NCBI GenBank assembly: GCA_036435485.1
Contig: CM071600.1
Location: 53,441,546-53,505,545 of the forward strand
Length of the DNA: 64,000 bases
Reading direction: 5' to 3'
Source of the DNA: Saposhnikovia divaricata
Lineage: Eukaryota; Streptophyta; Magnoliopsida; Apiales; Apiaceae
In this document: positions 33,975 through 45,349 of the stretch, piece by piece
How positions within the stretch are numbered: the first letter of the stretch is position 1
Layout: the number at the start of each line of letters is the position of its first letter
The notes under the pieces: model-generated
Told to the model about the DNA's origin: nothing
Seen by the model: the letters and a program-made list of their open reading frames with translations, nothing else
The model's database searches: none
Made by a program: the position numbers and the translations under genes

Positions 33975-34438
33975 GGTTCCAGCGGATAGGAACTATCGTA
34001 TTTAGGCGCATCCACTTAATTTTCTTTTGTACGTCAACAGTGGAACAGGCTATTTAACGTGTATCCATCGGAGGCATCAACTGAAGGAAAATCGATTTGC
34101 CATATACAGTTAAGTATCATATCAGGGCCTCAATACCAGTTATCTGATGAGTTGCCACAAACGTTCTTATCAGTTAGATAACCTTTTAGATTTTAGAACT
34201 TAGTTGAAAACTAATGTAATGTAGCAAACGAACGTATTTAAACAGAACTATTAACACGCGATGTAACAATTGCAGTGTTGCTTTAGAATATACGCAAAAA
34301 CAAACAAATCAGTCGTAAGTCCAGGACTGTACATTTTATCTAATAATTACAATGTAGAAAATGACGTGATTAGTCTTCAAGTACCTCCGTATAGGAGTTA
34401 TGACCAAGGGCTAAAGAAAAATATCTGCCGGGAGGAAA

Positions 34439-34927
34439 CTTCAACGAATTGATGAAATATGACTACGTTCAAATTTCCACACAATTGTCGCCTCCATGAT
34501 CCCGTTGGAAAATGATGTTGAGAAAGAAAGACTTCATCTGTAGAATTAACACGATGACTCGAAGATGAAGTCTTTGGAAATATCGCTTCCAGTGTGCAAC
34601 TAGTGAGAGAGCCAAAGTTACGTTAAATCACCAAAACTTGGCAAAAAATTAATAAGCATTTTAACTATCAGGAAGGTTGATCGATTGATTTAACTTAAAA
34701 TCTGATAAGGCGGCATTACAAGTAATTTCGAGTCCACAGAGAATATAGTTTTTACATAATTTTTGGACTTGAACGGTAAGAACATCTTCAATGGAACAAG
34801 ATTTTTAGATTTGTCATTCTTTAGACAATAAGTAAAGATTTGAGTACTCCAGTCATATAATCCTTAGAAAAAAAAAATATAGATAATCATATTTGATGAA
34901 CTATATTTGTTGAACCACTTAATATAA
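34439..34927. other. Gene-free stretch right of copy B
   Basis: Unique sequence, the likely original continuation of the duplicated region. No gene recognised. Confidence 0.5.
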
Positions 34928-36162
34928 CTAGCATAAAAACCCGTGCGAGGCACGGGTCGCTATTTTAAATTGTATTTTTAAATTAAATTATGCATGATCA
35001 ATGTCTTTCAAAGTACTCCATGTGATTGATTTTAATGGAATTTTAAATTGTGTACTTATTTAAGTATGTTCAAGTTTGTAATCTGAAAATTAATATGAGT
35101 AATATTGATAATAGTCATGTTAGTTTTTCTTTTTATGAGTCATATAATAGAATTCGAGTGTTTTATAGGCATCGTCTAATTAAGAAGATTTTTCAGAACA
35201 CTTACAATACTAAACTGTTCTTCCACTTCTTTGAAAATGATACATCCATTTAGTTCGATCTCCAATAATATTCAAGATACAAACTAAATAGGCTTCAAGA
35301 TATTGCATTTTGCGAATGTAGGTTTTACTCTTGATATTAATCAAAAACTTCGTAAATCTTCAAATATTCTACTCTGGCCTTGCGCTTTTACTTCTTAAAA
35401 CTATCTTTCCAACTCTTTCATCTATTTTCTTCTAATTTCTTCATTTTAAGCATCCTTTGTCCTTTACTATTCCTCTGTCCGCTAGACTTGTAAAACACCA
35501 GATAATTCTAATTGACTGAGTAAATATATCTTGTGTAACTACAAGTTTATTATTGGATTCTAATTGATAGACCAAAGACTTGAATGAGTTTGTTGAATTA
35601 CGAGTCTCTATCTAGCTTTACTTATTTTCTAAAATTTATTATAATTTTTTAATTGATATTTTAATTATTTAAAAAAAATTAAAATTTTTACCTTTAATTA
35701 ATTGTGTCTTGGTAAATAAATATTTGATAAATCAATAAATTCGTCAAATGAATAATTTGTATAGATCTAAATATTGACATCGATAGAGAATAATATTAAT
35801 AAATGATATAACATAATATAACATAAGAGCATGCATAAGTTACTTGATAGATTCCCATGAACAACATTTTTTTTAATAAAAATATGTTGGTGTTTTACCT
35901 AAGTTTAATTTAGTTCCATAGTTATTTACAAATGTATTACTCTTAAACGACATTCACTTATTATGTGTATGGTTTGAAAACACATGTGACATTGTAGCGT
36001 AGTGGTAAGAGCATGCCTAAGTTATTTGGTAGACTCAAGTTCGATTCTCATGAACAACACATTTTTTAATAAATATTAAACATGAGGGCAAATTGGTATT
36101 TTCATGTGCATTAAAAAATCTCACATTTTCTTCTTGTGTTGGCCTATTATATATATAATAGA
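34928..36162 (-). mobile_element. Non-autonomous Helitron, 1.24 kb
   Basis: On the minus strand it begins TCTATTATATATATAATAGG (after host A) and ends with the hairpin CCCGTGC-CTC-GCACGGG followed by TTTTTATGCTAG, then host T. TC start, CTAG (CTRR) end, a 7-bp GC-rich hairpin 11-12 bases from the end, and insertion between A and T with no duplication are the Helitron criteria. No Rep/helicase coding is present. It contains a tRNA-like promoter at 35,993-36,059. Confidence 0.85.
35993..36059 (+). other. tRNA-like sequence (SINE head) inside the Helitron
   Basis: TGTAGCGTAGTGGTAAGAGC (A box) and CTCAAGTTCGATTCTCATGA (B box) at tRNA spacing, without a credible full cloverleaf. Likely a SINE head or degraded tRNA captured by the Helitron. 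Confidence 0.6.
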
Positions 36163-36729
36163 TTTTACCTATAGTAGAAATATAAATAACAACATTGAAT
36201 TGAATACATATCCTTACTCTTAATAAAAATATTACATAATAGTCAACCATTTTATCCATTATTCTTGGAGATGCTCTAACATACTTCTAAAATTATCTCT
36301 TCTAAGATACCTGTAGAATCAACAAAATACTGAGTAAATTATCTCTTCTAAGATACCTGTAGATACCTGTATATATCACTTAATACACAGTTCTAAAGTA
36401 AATATTGGGTACAAAGAGTACATGTTTGATCTGATATCGCTGCTCATCTTCTTCACCGTCTTGAACTATCTTCAACAATAACATGATCCTCGTAATTATT
36501 AACTTTATAACAAGATTTTGTTATTTTGTGAACGAACTGATCACTATTGAGGCACATAGTTGAAGTTTGTCCTCTACGTACAGCTAATTGTTTGCCATAA
36601 TCAATGAATGTCATCTTCTGCTATTTAATATGGACCATAAATACAATTAGAAAAAATGAAAATTAATACGATCAATAAGTTGATGAATTACTTATTGTAG
36701 TACAAATGGACAAGACGTGCATAACAATG
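36163..36729. other. Gene-free AT-rich stretch
   Basis: Contains a direct repeat AATTATCTCTTCTAAGATAC at about 36,292 and 36,339 (47 bp apart). No gene. Confidence 0.55.
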
Positions 36730-37448
36730 TAAGAGCATTCACATTCGAGGCCCTATCTCTATAATTTGAGGATATTTATAGTATTTTGTTTAAAAATCAT
36801 CTTTCATCAGGGATCCCAAAATGGGGTGTAGTTTTAGGGGCTAAAATCAAATCCCCATTTTGGGGGTTCTACTGTACATCCCCATCTCATTATTTTATTC
36901 ACTCATCCGCGATATGCATATTACCGCCATTTTTTTAGTCTCTTACGTATTATTTTCACCATTCACTACCCATAACTTCAAATTACGGCCATGTTATTGT
37001 ACCCGTAACTTGAAGTTACAGGATCCCGTAACTTGAAGTTACGGGATCCCAAGTTACGGCAGATTACACATGAGATTCAAAGCAGATTACACATGAGTTC
37101 TTTGAATCTAAGCAGAAGTGATATTGCCTACTTGTTTTTTGCTTCACCTTTCTGTTTTGCTTTCATAAACGGGACTGTGAAAAGTTAATGGTAGAGATGA
37201 TGGACTATCATACGTTAATTTCATCCTTTTAACTTAAAATCGAAGTTCAAATTTTAAATGAGAGAAACTGAAAAGGTTAATTTTTAGCAAAAAAAAGAAA
37301 AGAAAAGGTTAATAAAAATAAGAATATAAGGATAGAGATAGGGGATGGAATGTAGCAAGATAAATAAATTTAAAAGATAATTTTGAGGAATTACTATTTT
37401 TATTAAGTTTTTGGGATGAGGATGAGGACTCAATTCTGAATACTCTAA
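36730..37448. mobile_element. PIF/Harbinger-like MITE with internal palindrome
   Basis: Ends GAGCATTCACATTCGAGGCC and, from the other strand, GAGTATTCAGAATTGAGTCC. TAA on both sides (36730-36732, 37446-37448). 713 bp, non-coding. Contains a perfect 14-bp-arm palindrome at 37,021-37,049. The right TAA is immediately followed by another MITE. Confidence 0.65.
37021..37049. repeat. Palindrome with 14-bp arms and 1-base spacer
   Basis: Arms GGATCCCGTAACTT and AAGTTACGGGATCC around a single G. A partial copy (CCCGTAACTTGAAGTTACAG) directly precedes it. Could form a very tight hairpin. Confidence 0.9.
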
Positions 37449-37559
37449 GTGTATTCAACTGAGATTTTGAAGGATTTTGATAATCCATGGATTTTAATAA
37501 TTTTTTTAAGATTATTTAAATTCTATAAAGAATCTTGTGAAATCACTACAAGAAAAACG

Positions 37560-37955
37560 GGCTTTTCCTACCGTCAAATCGGTAGGAAAAGACCCAAAAT
37601 CGGTAGGAAATGTGGCATTTCCTACCGTCCCCCTCCGGTAGGAAATGCTTAAGTGGGAAATGACTTTGGTAGGAAATGATACTGACGTGGTCAACGTGGG
37701 GCCCACATAATGACATGGCGTGCCACATGGCATGGACCCACATGCCAACTTGGACGATGAAGTGGCAACACGTCAGATGCCATGTCATATGACACGTGGG
37801 CGGGCCCGTACACGTCACCAGCCACGTCATCTGCTGACATGGAAATTGTGGAAACTAAACAGTTATTTCCTACCGTCTCCTTCTGCACCCATCGGTAGGA
37901 ATTGTTCCAGGAGGATTGTAAGATAGCATTTCCTACCGCTCATTTCCTACCATCT
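37560..37955. repeat. CACTA subterminal repeats, left end
   Basis: About ten copies of (C)ATTTCCTACCG or its complement CGGTAGGAAAT between 37,560 and 37,955. In En/Spm such arrays bind the TNPA-type protein; here by analogy. Confidence 0.9.
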
Positions 37956-38130
37956 TTTTGTGAAGGTGGTAAGAAATGTTTGTTTTTAGTTTACCCTGTT
38001 CCGCAAATAGTACCAATCATACAAACCAAAAAACCAACGAATAATTCAAATATACTTAAACATCTACAAACCAATTCACTCGCAAAATCAAACCATTCAT
38101 CATTACATACTTAAACATCCACCTCAACAC

Positions 38131-38216
38131 ACCAATAAACATTTCCACCTTATCACACCAATAAACATTTCCACCTTATCACAACAATAAACATTTCCAC
38201 CTTATCACACCAATAA
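38131..38216. repeat. Short tandem repeat, 26-bp period
   Basis: CAATAAACATTTCCACCTTA recurs three times with a partial fourth unit. Lies in the 3' flank of the smaller CACTA gene. Confidence 0.85.
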
Positions 38217-38392
38217 TTCAAATATACCACAAACCAAAAAGATCCGAAGATCATCACAACGCAAAATATCCAACCATAATTAAGCAAGCTCTACACAAAC
38301 CATAATTAAAACCAAACCAAACAAACCATAATCAACCAAGTACTAAATTACCACAAACCATACGGTTAATCCATTTCAGAGGCATGAGCATC

Positions 38393-40710
38393 CTAGCCAC
38401 TAGCCACGCTATCTCCATCTTCACCAATGTCTTCTTCGACAATTTCTTCAATGCCATTTGCCATTGCAGTCAGCATCGTTGTCTTTTCACCACCATTGCA
38501 GTCAACATCGTTGTCTTTATCACTTTCATCCGTGTAGTCGGATTCATCCAAAGTAGCCTCGCTACCTCCCTCCTCAGCAACAGCCTACAGTTGAAGTAAA
38601 AAGAGTTAATAGAGTTGCATGACAGTCCATGAATAAATGAATGCTAAAATTGGAAAAATGTTTATAAAATGAAACTACCGTTTTATATTTTTTGAACATG
38701 TCAGTAACAATTTCCTTCACAACATGCACAACTTCCTGGGAAATTAATTGCGAGAACTGACTTCTAGCAGCTGGATCGCCAAGACTTAAAGCCGCCTCAG
38801 TTAGGCTCTCAATTTGCTCGTCATTGAGATCTCTCTGGTAAGATTCTGGATTGGTTTTCAAATAATCCAGCACCCCGGAGACCACCTTCATAAAAGTGTC
38901 ATTCGGCATCTTATGCCCAGCAGCAGAGCTAGAGGAGCCTTCGAGCGATGAGCATGGATTTTTCTCAATACGCTTCTGGTGGTTGTTTGCCAAGTCTGCC
39001 AAGAGTTTTCTAGCCGGAACACGGGGATAACCAATCAGCTTACCCTTTTTTGGCTTGCTCAGCCCTGGTGCCGTGGCCTGCAGCCACCAGTCAAATGGCT
39101 CCAAACTCTCATCAAGTTGGGTCTGATCAACCCCTTTATCATTCAAGATCGACGCATACCGAGTCTGAAACATATCACACCATGTTATATGTTATTATAT
39201 ACAACATGCTCTGAAGACATATGGATGATGTGCTTAAATTAAAAGTGCAAATATATTTATAATCGACATTCTTACAGCGATTTCCATGGCAGCAGCAGTG
39301 GTGTACTGTTTCGGGTTTCCGTTCTCGTCAAGTTCTGTACCAGCTCGAGTATGAGTTCGGTCCCAAAGTTGAAGACGCGTTGGCATCTTTCCAGCTTTCT
39401 CCACCTTCATTATCTGCAAAAAAAATTAAGCAAGAGTAGATTAGTGGTCGAAGATTGACAAAACATAAAAATCAAATACTAGTTAAACGATCAAAAGAAT
39501 TATGAGAAATTAATTAAAGGACCACCTCAGCAACTTCTTGGAAAGGTCTTGAACCTGAGCTATGCAAATTGGTCACTTTATTCCTGTTCTCAATCCCCAC
39601 TTTCGATCTTTCTTGATGCTCTTCTGATCTCCAAAACTCTATCAATCCTTTCCAAAATTCAATATCATAGTAGGATGGACAGAGCTCCAAGAAAGACTTT
39701 CCGGTTGTCCTTGCCTTCTCATGAACTCTCTTTTTTTCTTCATACAATGTCCGCTTGCAAACTGCCTGGATGTATTCGATTACAATAGCTTTGGATTGTG
39801 ACCGGCTTTGACCCTTCAAGTGCTTAAAATACATCTGCAATAAACATAATTATGCGTCAAATAATGATTCAAGTTTACCATAAAGAGTCATCACGGGAAA
39901 ATACGTAAAATAATTAAGTTTGTGTATATGACATACCTTAAAGTTTTCCCAAACCTTTTCTGGGAAATCAGGATGCTTGTCCTCTAAATCTGTCCAAGTG
40001 TAGGACCCCGCTGGCCAAAATGCACGTATGGCACCCAAAATTGTCTTCTTCGCACAATTATTCTTTATACTACATATGTATTATAATTAAGCACAATCAT
40101 TAGTATCATGATTGACAGACTCGAACAAAGGTAAAGAACTAAAGGTAAGTTCTCGTAATAAATGCATTTTTTATGAGTTTAAAAAATTTGTCCCAACGAA
40201 TCTATGCTATTATTCTATATTTCTATGCTTAATTATAACTGTCATAAAATTAAATTAATGTCACTAGTAACAATTTAAGAGTATATATAATGATTGCATA
40301 TTGCTAATAAATGAAATAACTTACATCCCATTTGAAATGTCTATGCGAGTCGGATGGGTTGGAAAAGCAGCGGCAAACAATCCTTGAGAGTTAGATCTTG
40401 GCTTTGGGCCCCTCCACTTGATCACTTCCGTCCTTGTCATACCACCATAACTTTCCTTAAAAGCTTGAATCTGTTGCCTCCTTGTCATGATTTTCTTCCC
40501 CTTACCCTTACGCTTGTCAATCTTTTTCCTCGAAGCCAAACTGACTTTGGCCTTGGCTTTTCCCTTGTCCTGTGTCATCTCTGAAAGTTTCTTCGTCTTG
40601 CTCTGTTTGTTCAAAACACTTGGGCCCATGTCCTGTTTTTCTGAAATTGTCTTCCCGTTGTCCTTAACACTGCCCTTTTGCAGTGCCTTCTTACCCTTAG
40701 TTCTTGCCAT
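38393..40710 (-). CDS. CACTA second protein, Transposase_24 (Ptta/En/Spm)-like
   Basis: Six predicted exons on the minus strand: 40710-40325, 40069-39937, 39834-39526, 39413-39276, 39164-38679, 38584-38393. All junctions use GT-AG and keep frame, giving 547 residues without a stop. The start MARTKGKKALQKG is followed by a very basic Lys-rich N-terminus, likely DNA-binding or nuclear localisation. The middle has FWPAGSYTWTDLEDKHPDFP and CPSYYDIEFWKGLIEFWRSE. The family signature LWDRTHTRAGTELDENGNPK matches the Ptta/En/Spm plant transposase family (PF03004). The tail is acidic (DESDYTDESDKDND). In En/Spm the second protein binds subterminal repeats and assists the TNP2/TNPD transposase; that role is inferred here. 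An alternative upstream ATG lies a few codons 5'. Confidence 0.85.
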
Positions 40711-40911
40711 GATAACTATGATCATAATCACATAAAAAAATTGTCAATACACTAGAAATGCACGGAAACAATTTATTGGACTAAATGTGAATACATGTAA
40801 CATATGTCAAGCATGTTAATTATCTTTACTAAACTATTTAAATTTAATCATCATATTCATCTATGTGTATATGAATAGTACTACAAGTATATAATCTTAA
40901 CAGGTTAATTA

Positions 40912-41714
40912 TTGGTGGAAACAACCTGTCCATAGTTTTTCCAAATTTTCATGCTTAATGATATCAAGAAACTACAATCAATAGTACAAAGGGAGAAGGT
41001 TACGAGTGAGTATTGGTCAGTAATATATTGGAAGGCTTTTGTAGATAAAACTGTGTTCGTAGTCGACTTTAAGTTTTTAACTATTTAGTAGGGAAATTAA
41101 TCATTTTTCATATTCTAGAAGATAGTTCAGAGATATTCAAGACTTTAGTATACAGAGATTTCATTATAATGAATTATCAAAATACTCCGCATACAGCTTA
41201 AGATAGTTTTGCCAAATTTCGCTTTTGAACCATCCCTAGAACATGATTCTAAAGTGAGAAGTTTAATGACAGTATATTCTATTAGTGACCATATAATGAC
41301 AGTATCCTAAAGGAATTTCAGCTCTCAAGAGTGTTTAAACAGGCTTAGAAATATGTGCACTGACTTTTATCTAGGTGACCTTTTACTGAACAAATAGCAG
41401 AAATATTGACATGTGTTTCATATATTCATTCTTTCCTTTCAATTGAACAAATTGTAGAAGTACTGACAATGTGTATCATATATCCATCCTTTCCTTGCAC
41501 CTAGGTAACCCTAAAACATACCTCGCAAAACTATAAAACAAAGTAGAAGCATTACTGTGTAAAATAGACATCTAAGTACATCTAACTATCCTATTCAGCA
41601 ACTTTTTTCCCTTTCTCAGCTTTGCGGACTGCAAAATACTCCATGTTTTCATCCACAACTAATATCATTAAGCATGAAAATTTGGAAAAACTATGGACAG
41701 GTTGATTCCACCAA
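40912..41714. mobile_element. TIR-bounded insertion nested in CACTA, about 0.8 kb
   Basis: Starts TTGGTGGAAACAACCTGTCC and ends, from the other strand, TTGGTGGAATCAACCTGTCC; the inverted repeat continues for about 50 bp (ATAGTTTTTCCAAATTTTCA). Flanks share AGTACTA and CTTAACAGGTTAATT but at different spacing, so no clean target duplication. Non-coding; superfamily undetermined (possibly Mutator-like by arm length). Confidence 0.7.
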
Positions 41715-43301
41715 GTACTATTTAAATGTATGACATAATCTTAACAGGTTAATTCGACAATATATTTTCAAAAACTGATCACCTATTATTTTGTGCAACT
41801 TTATATTTTCTAACTTCTATATATATCATTATGTGCCAGTCCCTAAAGCACAACACAGATGAATAAATTTATGCTTCTTTTGTATAGATAGATCATCGCT
41901 TATTTATCTCGCATTACAATAATTTAAGTACGGGTGACAGGCAAATTTATAGCAGTAAGATGTATGTTCAACGAAGTAAAAACCACAAATGCATTTACAT
42001 TGCTATGTACATGATACAGTTAAGTCTACAAATCATATTGCATGTATGCTTCGATCGAGCAAGCATTTGCAGAACCATAAAAGACTTAAAAGGATACACT
42101 TATACAATCATGCAAATATTATCCCAAATTCATAAATGATGGTTTAAACTTGCAAAATATTTCTTTCACCTAGTGAAGTATCTCTTGGGAGAGAAAAGCC
42201 GTCACGGAGAAAACAGACTCAAGTAGCTAGGTGAAGCAATGGCTTGAATATTGTTGCTATAATCACCGGGGTTATGATTTAAAATAAACCCTTGTCTCTC
42301 TACTTGATCACCTTGATTCTCACTATAAAGTTGTCCTCTGCTTCTGCTAGGTCCGCTGAAAGTTCCGTATTTTTGTTAGAGAAAAAAGTTTGACATGACT
42401 CACTTGTAAAAACGTCTAGCCAAAAATGAAACAAATCATGCTCAACAACAATCCAATTCATTAATCCAACAAAATTCAAGATAAGTCAGAGTGCCCAATT
42501 TGTACGGAATATAGTAATTTTTGTGCTACAGAAATGTTGCATTACCTTAACCTTAACCAAACTCAACAACAATTGCTTAGTAAATACTACTAGTTATTCT
42601 AACACAGTTCAAACAACAAAACCAACACAATTAAATACACTCAATTTAGGCCAACAAAATGATTTACAACAACAACAAAACACAGGTTTCGAGTGAACTT
42701 AAACCCACAACCCAGCAGCACAATTAGGAAGGAAACAAATAACTCGGTAAACTCAGAAACCAAAATGCCGCAAAAAGCTAACCCTATTAACGAAAATAGC
42801 ACAGGACTGAGCTGAGAAACCAAGAACAACCCTCGGCGAATTCCATACACATTACAGTTTGAACAACGAACAGAAATCAGTGACTCGATAATTCAGAACC
42901 AACATCACAACCTTGAAGCTTCAGTATAACAAATTCAAATATATTCAAAGTACACTCAGCTGGACACTCTATTCATACAAATAACACACCGGTAACAATT
43001 ATACATACACATCACATATAGTTACACACCCTAGCAGCCCAATTCGGATCAATAGTACCGCCCAATTCGGATCAATAGATACCAATTAAGAGGTAAAAAG
43101 AGATAAAGAGAAACAAATACCAATTAAGAGATAAAGAGAGACAGAGATGAATGCAGTGTAAGGGAGAGAGTGAGAGAAGTGATAAGGAAAAGGTAGTGTA
43201 AACTGTAAAGTGATCGGATTATTATTACCTAAACTTTCGGTGCATTTTTTAATTTTTTTTGTGAAATTTGGGCGCCACTTTGCAAAAAGAAAAGAAAAAC
43301 A

Positions 43302-44337
43302 GAGCCGGGAATCGAACCCCCATCTCCAGCCACATTTGTTTCACTTCAAACCACTATGCCAAGATGTTTCTTGTGTTTTATATTTACTCTTAAATTATAT
43401 AACCACAACACATTATTTTTCATTTTTCATTAAAAAATCTTTACAAATGAACTTTAAAAATCATAATTTTTTTTGTAAACTAGTTGACCGTTAAATTACC
43501 TAATCAAATAAATTTAGTATATTTTTAAAATTTTGGAATAATATTTAAAAAGATTGATCTTGACTCCTATACAATTCGATCATCAAAATTCTAATTAAAA
43601 ATAATCGAATCAAGAATCGAGAACGAAAGCTAGTTTAGGGGTTAAAGTTAAATTACTAGTTGACCGTTAAATTACCTAATCAAATAAATTTATTATTTTT
43701 TTAAAATTTTGGAATAAAATTTAAGAAGATTGATCTTGAATCCCGTACAGTTCGATCGTCGAAATTCTAATTAAAAATAATCGAATCAAGAATCGGGAAC
43801 GAAAACTAGTTTAGGGGTTAAAGTCAAAAATAAAATAAAATTAGTGAATCTAGTGTGACATGCATCATAAAAACAGTGAGATTAAAATTTGTGTTTTTAT
43901 GTATTTTAATTCGAATTTTATATTTTTTTTATTTTTATTTAAATTTTTAGTGTAATTCACAGACTAGTTAAAAATAGGGTGAAGTATCACAAAAATAGAA
44001 AATTAGTGAATCTAGTGTAACATGAATCACCGAATTAATGAGTATTAATATTTGAATTTTTATAAATTTCAACATTAATTTATACTAATTCATTTTTTTT
44101 TTAAAAAATTCACGATCCAACTCTAAGGATTTCAAGATCACTATGAATTAGTGACATTTTCAAAAAATTGTGATTTTTAAAGTTCATTTGTAAATACTTT
44201 TTAATGAAAAAGTGAAAAATAATGTGTTGTGGTTATATAATTTAAGAGTAAAATAAAACACAAGAAACACCTTGGCATAGTGGTTTGAAGTGATAAAATT
44301 GGGGTTGGAGATGGGGGTTCAATTCCCAGTAGGCTCA
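43302..44337. repeat. Long inverted repeat with tRNA-like termini
   Basis: About 170-bp arms, 43,302-43,470 and about 44,165-44,337. The outer end of each arm is tRNA-like: CTTGGCATAGTGGTTTGAAG (A-box region) and GGGGGTTC(G/A)ATTCCC (B box), pointing outward. The inner arm carries the sequence around TTAAAGTTCATTTGTAAA. The two arms may be SINE-like copies in opposite orientation or ends of a larger element. Confidence 0.75.
43479..43830. repeat. Tandem duplication, 176-bp period
   Basis: ACTAGTTGACCGTTAAATTA starts at 43,479 and again at 43,655, with shared TAAAAATAATCGAATCAAGA and TAGTTTAGGGGTTAAAGT downstream in both. Sits between the arms of the 43.3/44.3 kb inverted repeat. Confidence 0.9.
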
Positions 44338-44520
44338 TTTTTCATTTTAAGCCATTTCCTACCGGTTAGAAAAGGATATGTAAGGTAGGCGGTGGGAAAT
44401 AAAACAGGAGGCATGTAAGAATGCATTTCCCAGGTCATTTCCTACCGCCACTGGCCATTTCCTACCGCCACTAGCCATTTCCTATCGCGTTTCGATGAAG
44501 GCGGTAGGAATTACTGGGTT

Positions 44521-44810
44521 TTAACATATTATTTTTTTCACTTAGTTTATCCATATCTAGATTAAAAAATTTTGCTAGAAGCATTGCAATTAAATGTTTT
44601 GTAATACAATATCTATTACATAACAATTATTAGCATCACAATAACCAAATTCATAACAATTATTAGCATCACAATATCTATTACATAAATTTTCTTCATT
44701 TTCTTCATCTTCTTCTTCTTCTTCTTCTTCTTCTTCTTCTTCTTCTTCTTCTCCTTCTTCTTCTTCTTCTTCTTCTTCTTCATTTTCTTCATCTTCTTCT
44801 TCTTAAACAG
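44521..44810. repeat. Partial duplicate of the tnp2 3' end
   Basis: TTCACTTAGTTTATCCATAT and GATTAAAAAATTTTGCTAG recur at 45,190, about 660 bp away. Each is followed by a (TTC)n tract, which in the gene encodes the poly-glutamate tail. The duplicate carries its own long (CTT)n run but no transposase domain. Confidence 0.8.
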
Positions 44811-45349
44811 TCATTATCATCATAATACACCAGAGATATATCCAAATCATCATTTGATGCAAGTAGTTAGGATACCATTGTCGGATTTCCATGTAGTAAA
44901 ACACAACGATAACAATGATAAGTATAAAAAAATTCGAAATCCAAAACCATGGATCCATGTATAAGGGGGATGATTTACAGAAAGAGAATATGTAACCTTA
45001 ACCCTAGCCACTCTTCTTTCTCTTCAGCAGCTCTTCTTTCTAAAAACCTTAACCCTAAAAAGTACATCTTAATGTATTTATAGGGAGAGGTAGAGATGGC
45101 CGGTAGGAAATGGTTGTGTGCGGTAGGAATTACTTGGTTTCGAATGGTAGGAAATATCTCTTTGCAGTAGGAAATAGTGGGTTTTAACATATTGTTTTTT
45201 CACTTAGTTTATCCATATCTAGATTAAAAAATTTTGCTAGGAAAGACATTTGAATAAATTTTCCAACCAAAAACAGAAAATAACATTTACTTAAGATTTA
45301 AAGCAATGCAATTAAATTTTTTATAATACAATATCTATTACAATATAAA

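Larger units (their letters stand above)
28828..34438. repeat. Direct duplication copy B (5.61 kb)
   Basis: Partner of 11,716-17,066. Copy B is longer because of a MITE-like insertion (about 29,862-30,060), a 522-bp retroposed segment (30,111-30,632) and a longer (TA)n run; it lacks the 215-bp tRNA-like insertion of copy A. In the first 850 bp I see only a handful of substitutions, so the duplication is young. Confidence 0.95.
40711..45349. other. CACTA interior between its two genes
   Basis: No gene recognised in 4.6 kb. Holds a TIR-bounded insert (40,912-41,714), a long inverted repeat with tRNA-like ends (43,302-44,337), a 176-bp tandem duplication, an internal block of subterminal-type CATTTCCTACCG motifs (44,350-44,520) and a partial duplicate of the last tnp2 exon (44,521-44,810). 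Confidence 0.7.

Noticed and set aside
11716..34438. A and B copies as LTRs of one giant element
   Set aside because: They lack TG...CA ends, primer site and polypurine tract, and contain a normal split gene and older MITEs; they are a segmental duplication.
34270..34452. 60-codon frame at the right edge of copy B
   Set aside because: Short, no domain, and its copy A counterpart shows no sign of coding constraint.
35993..36059. tRNA gene candidate inside the Helitron
   Set aside because: A and B boxes are present but I could not form a convincing acceptor stem; better read as a SINE head.
37560..37955. CRISPR-like array of CATTTCCTACCG repeats
   Set aside because: Units occur in both orientations at irregular spacing at the ends of a CACTA transposon; these are subterminal binding sites.
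42641..42850. 69-codon minus-strand hydrophobic frame in the CACTA interior
   Set aside because: No start context, no partner exons, no family resemblance.
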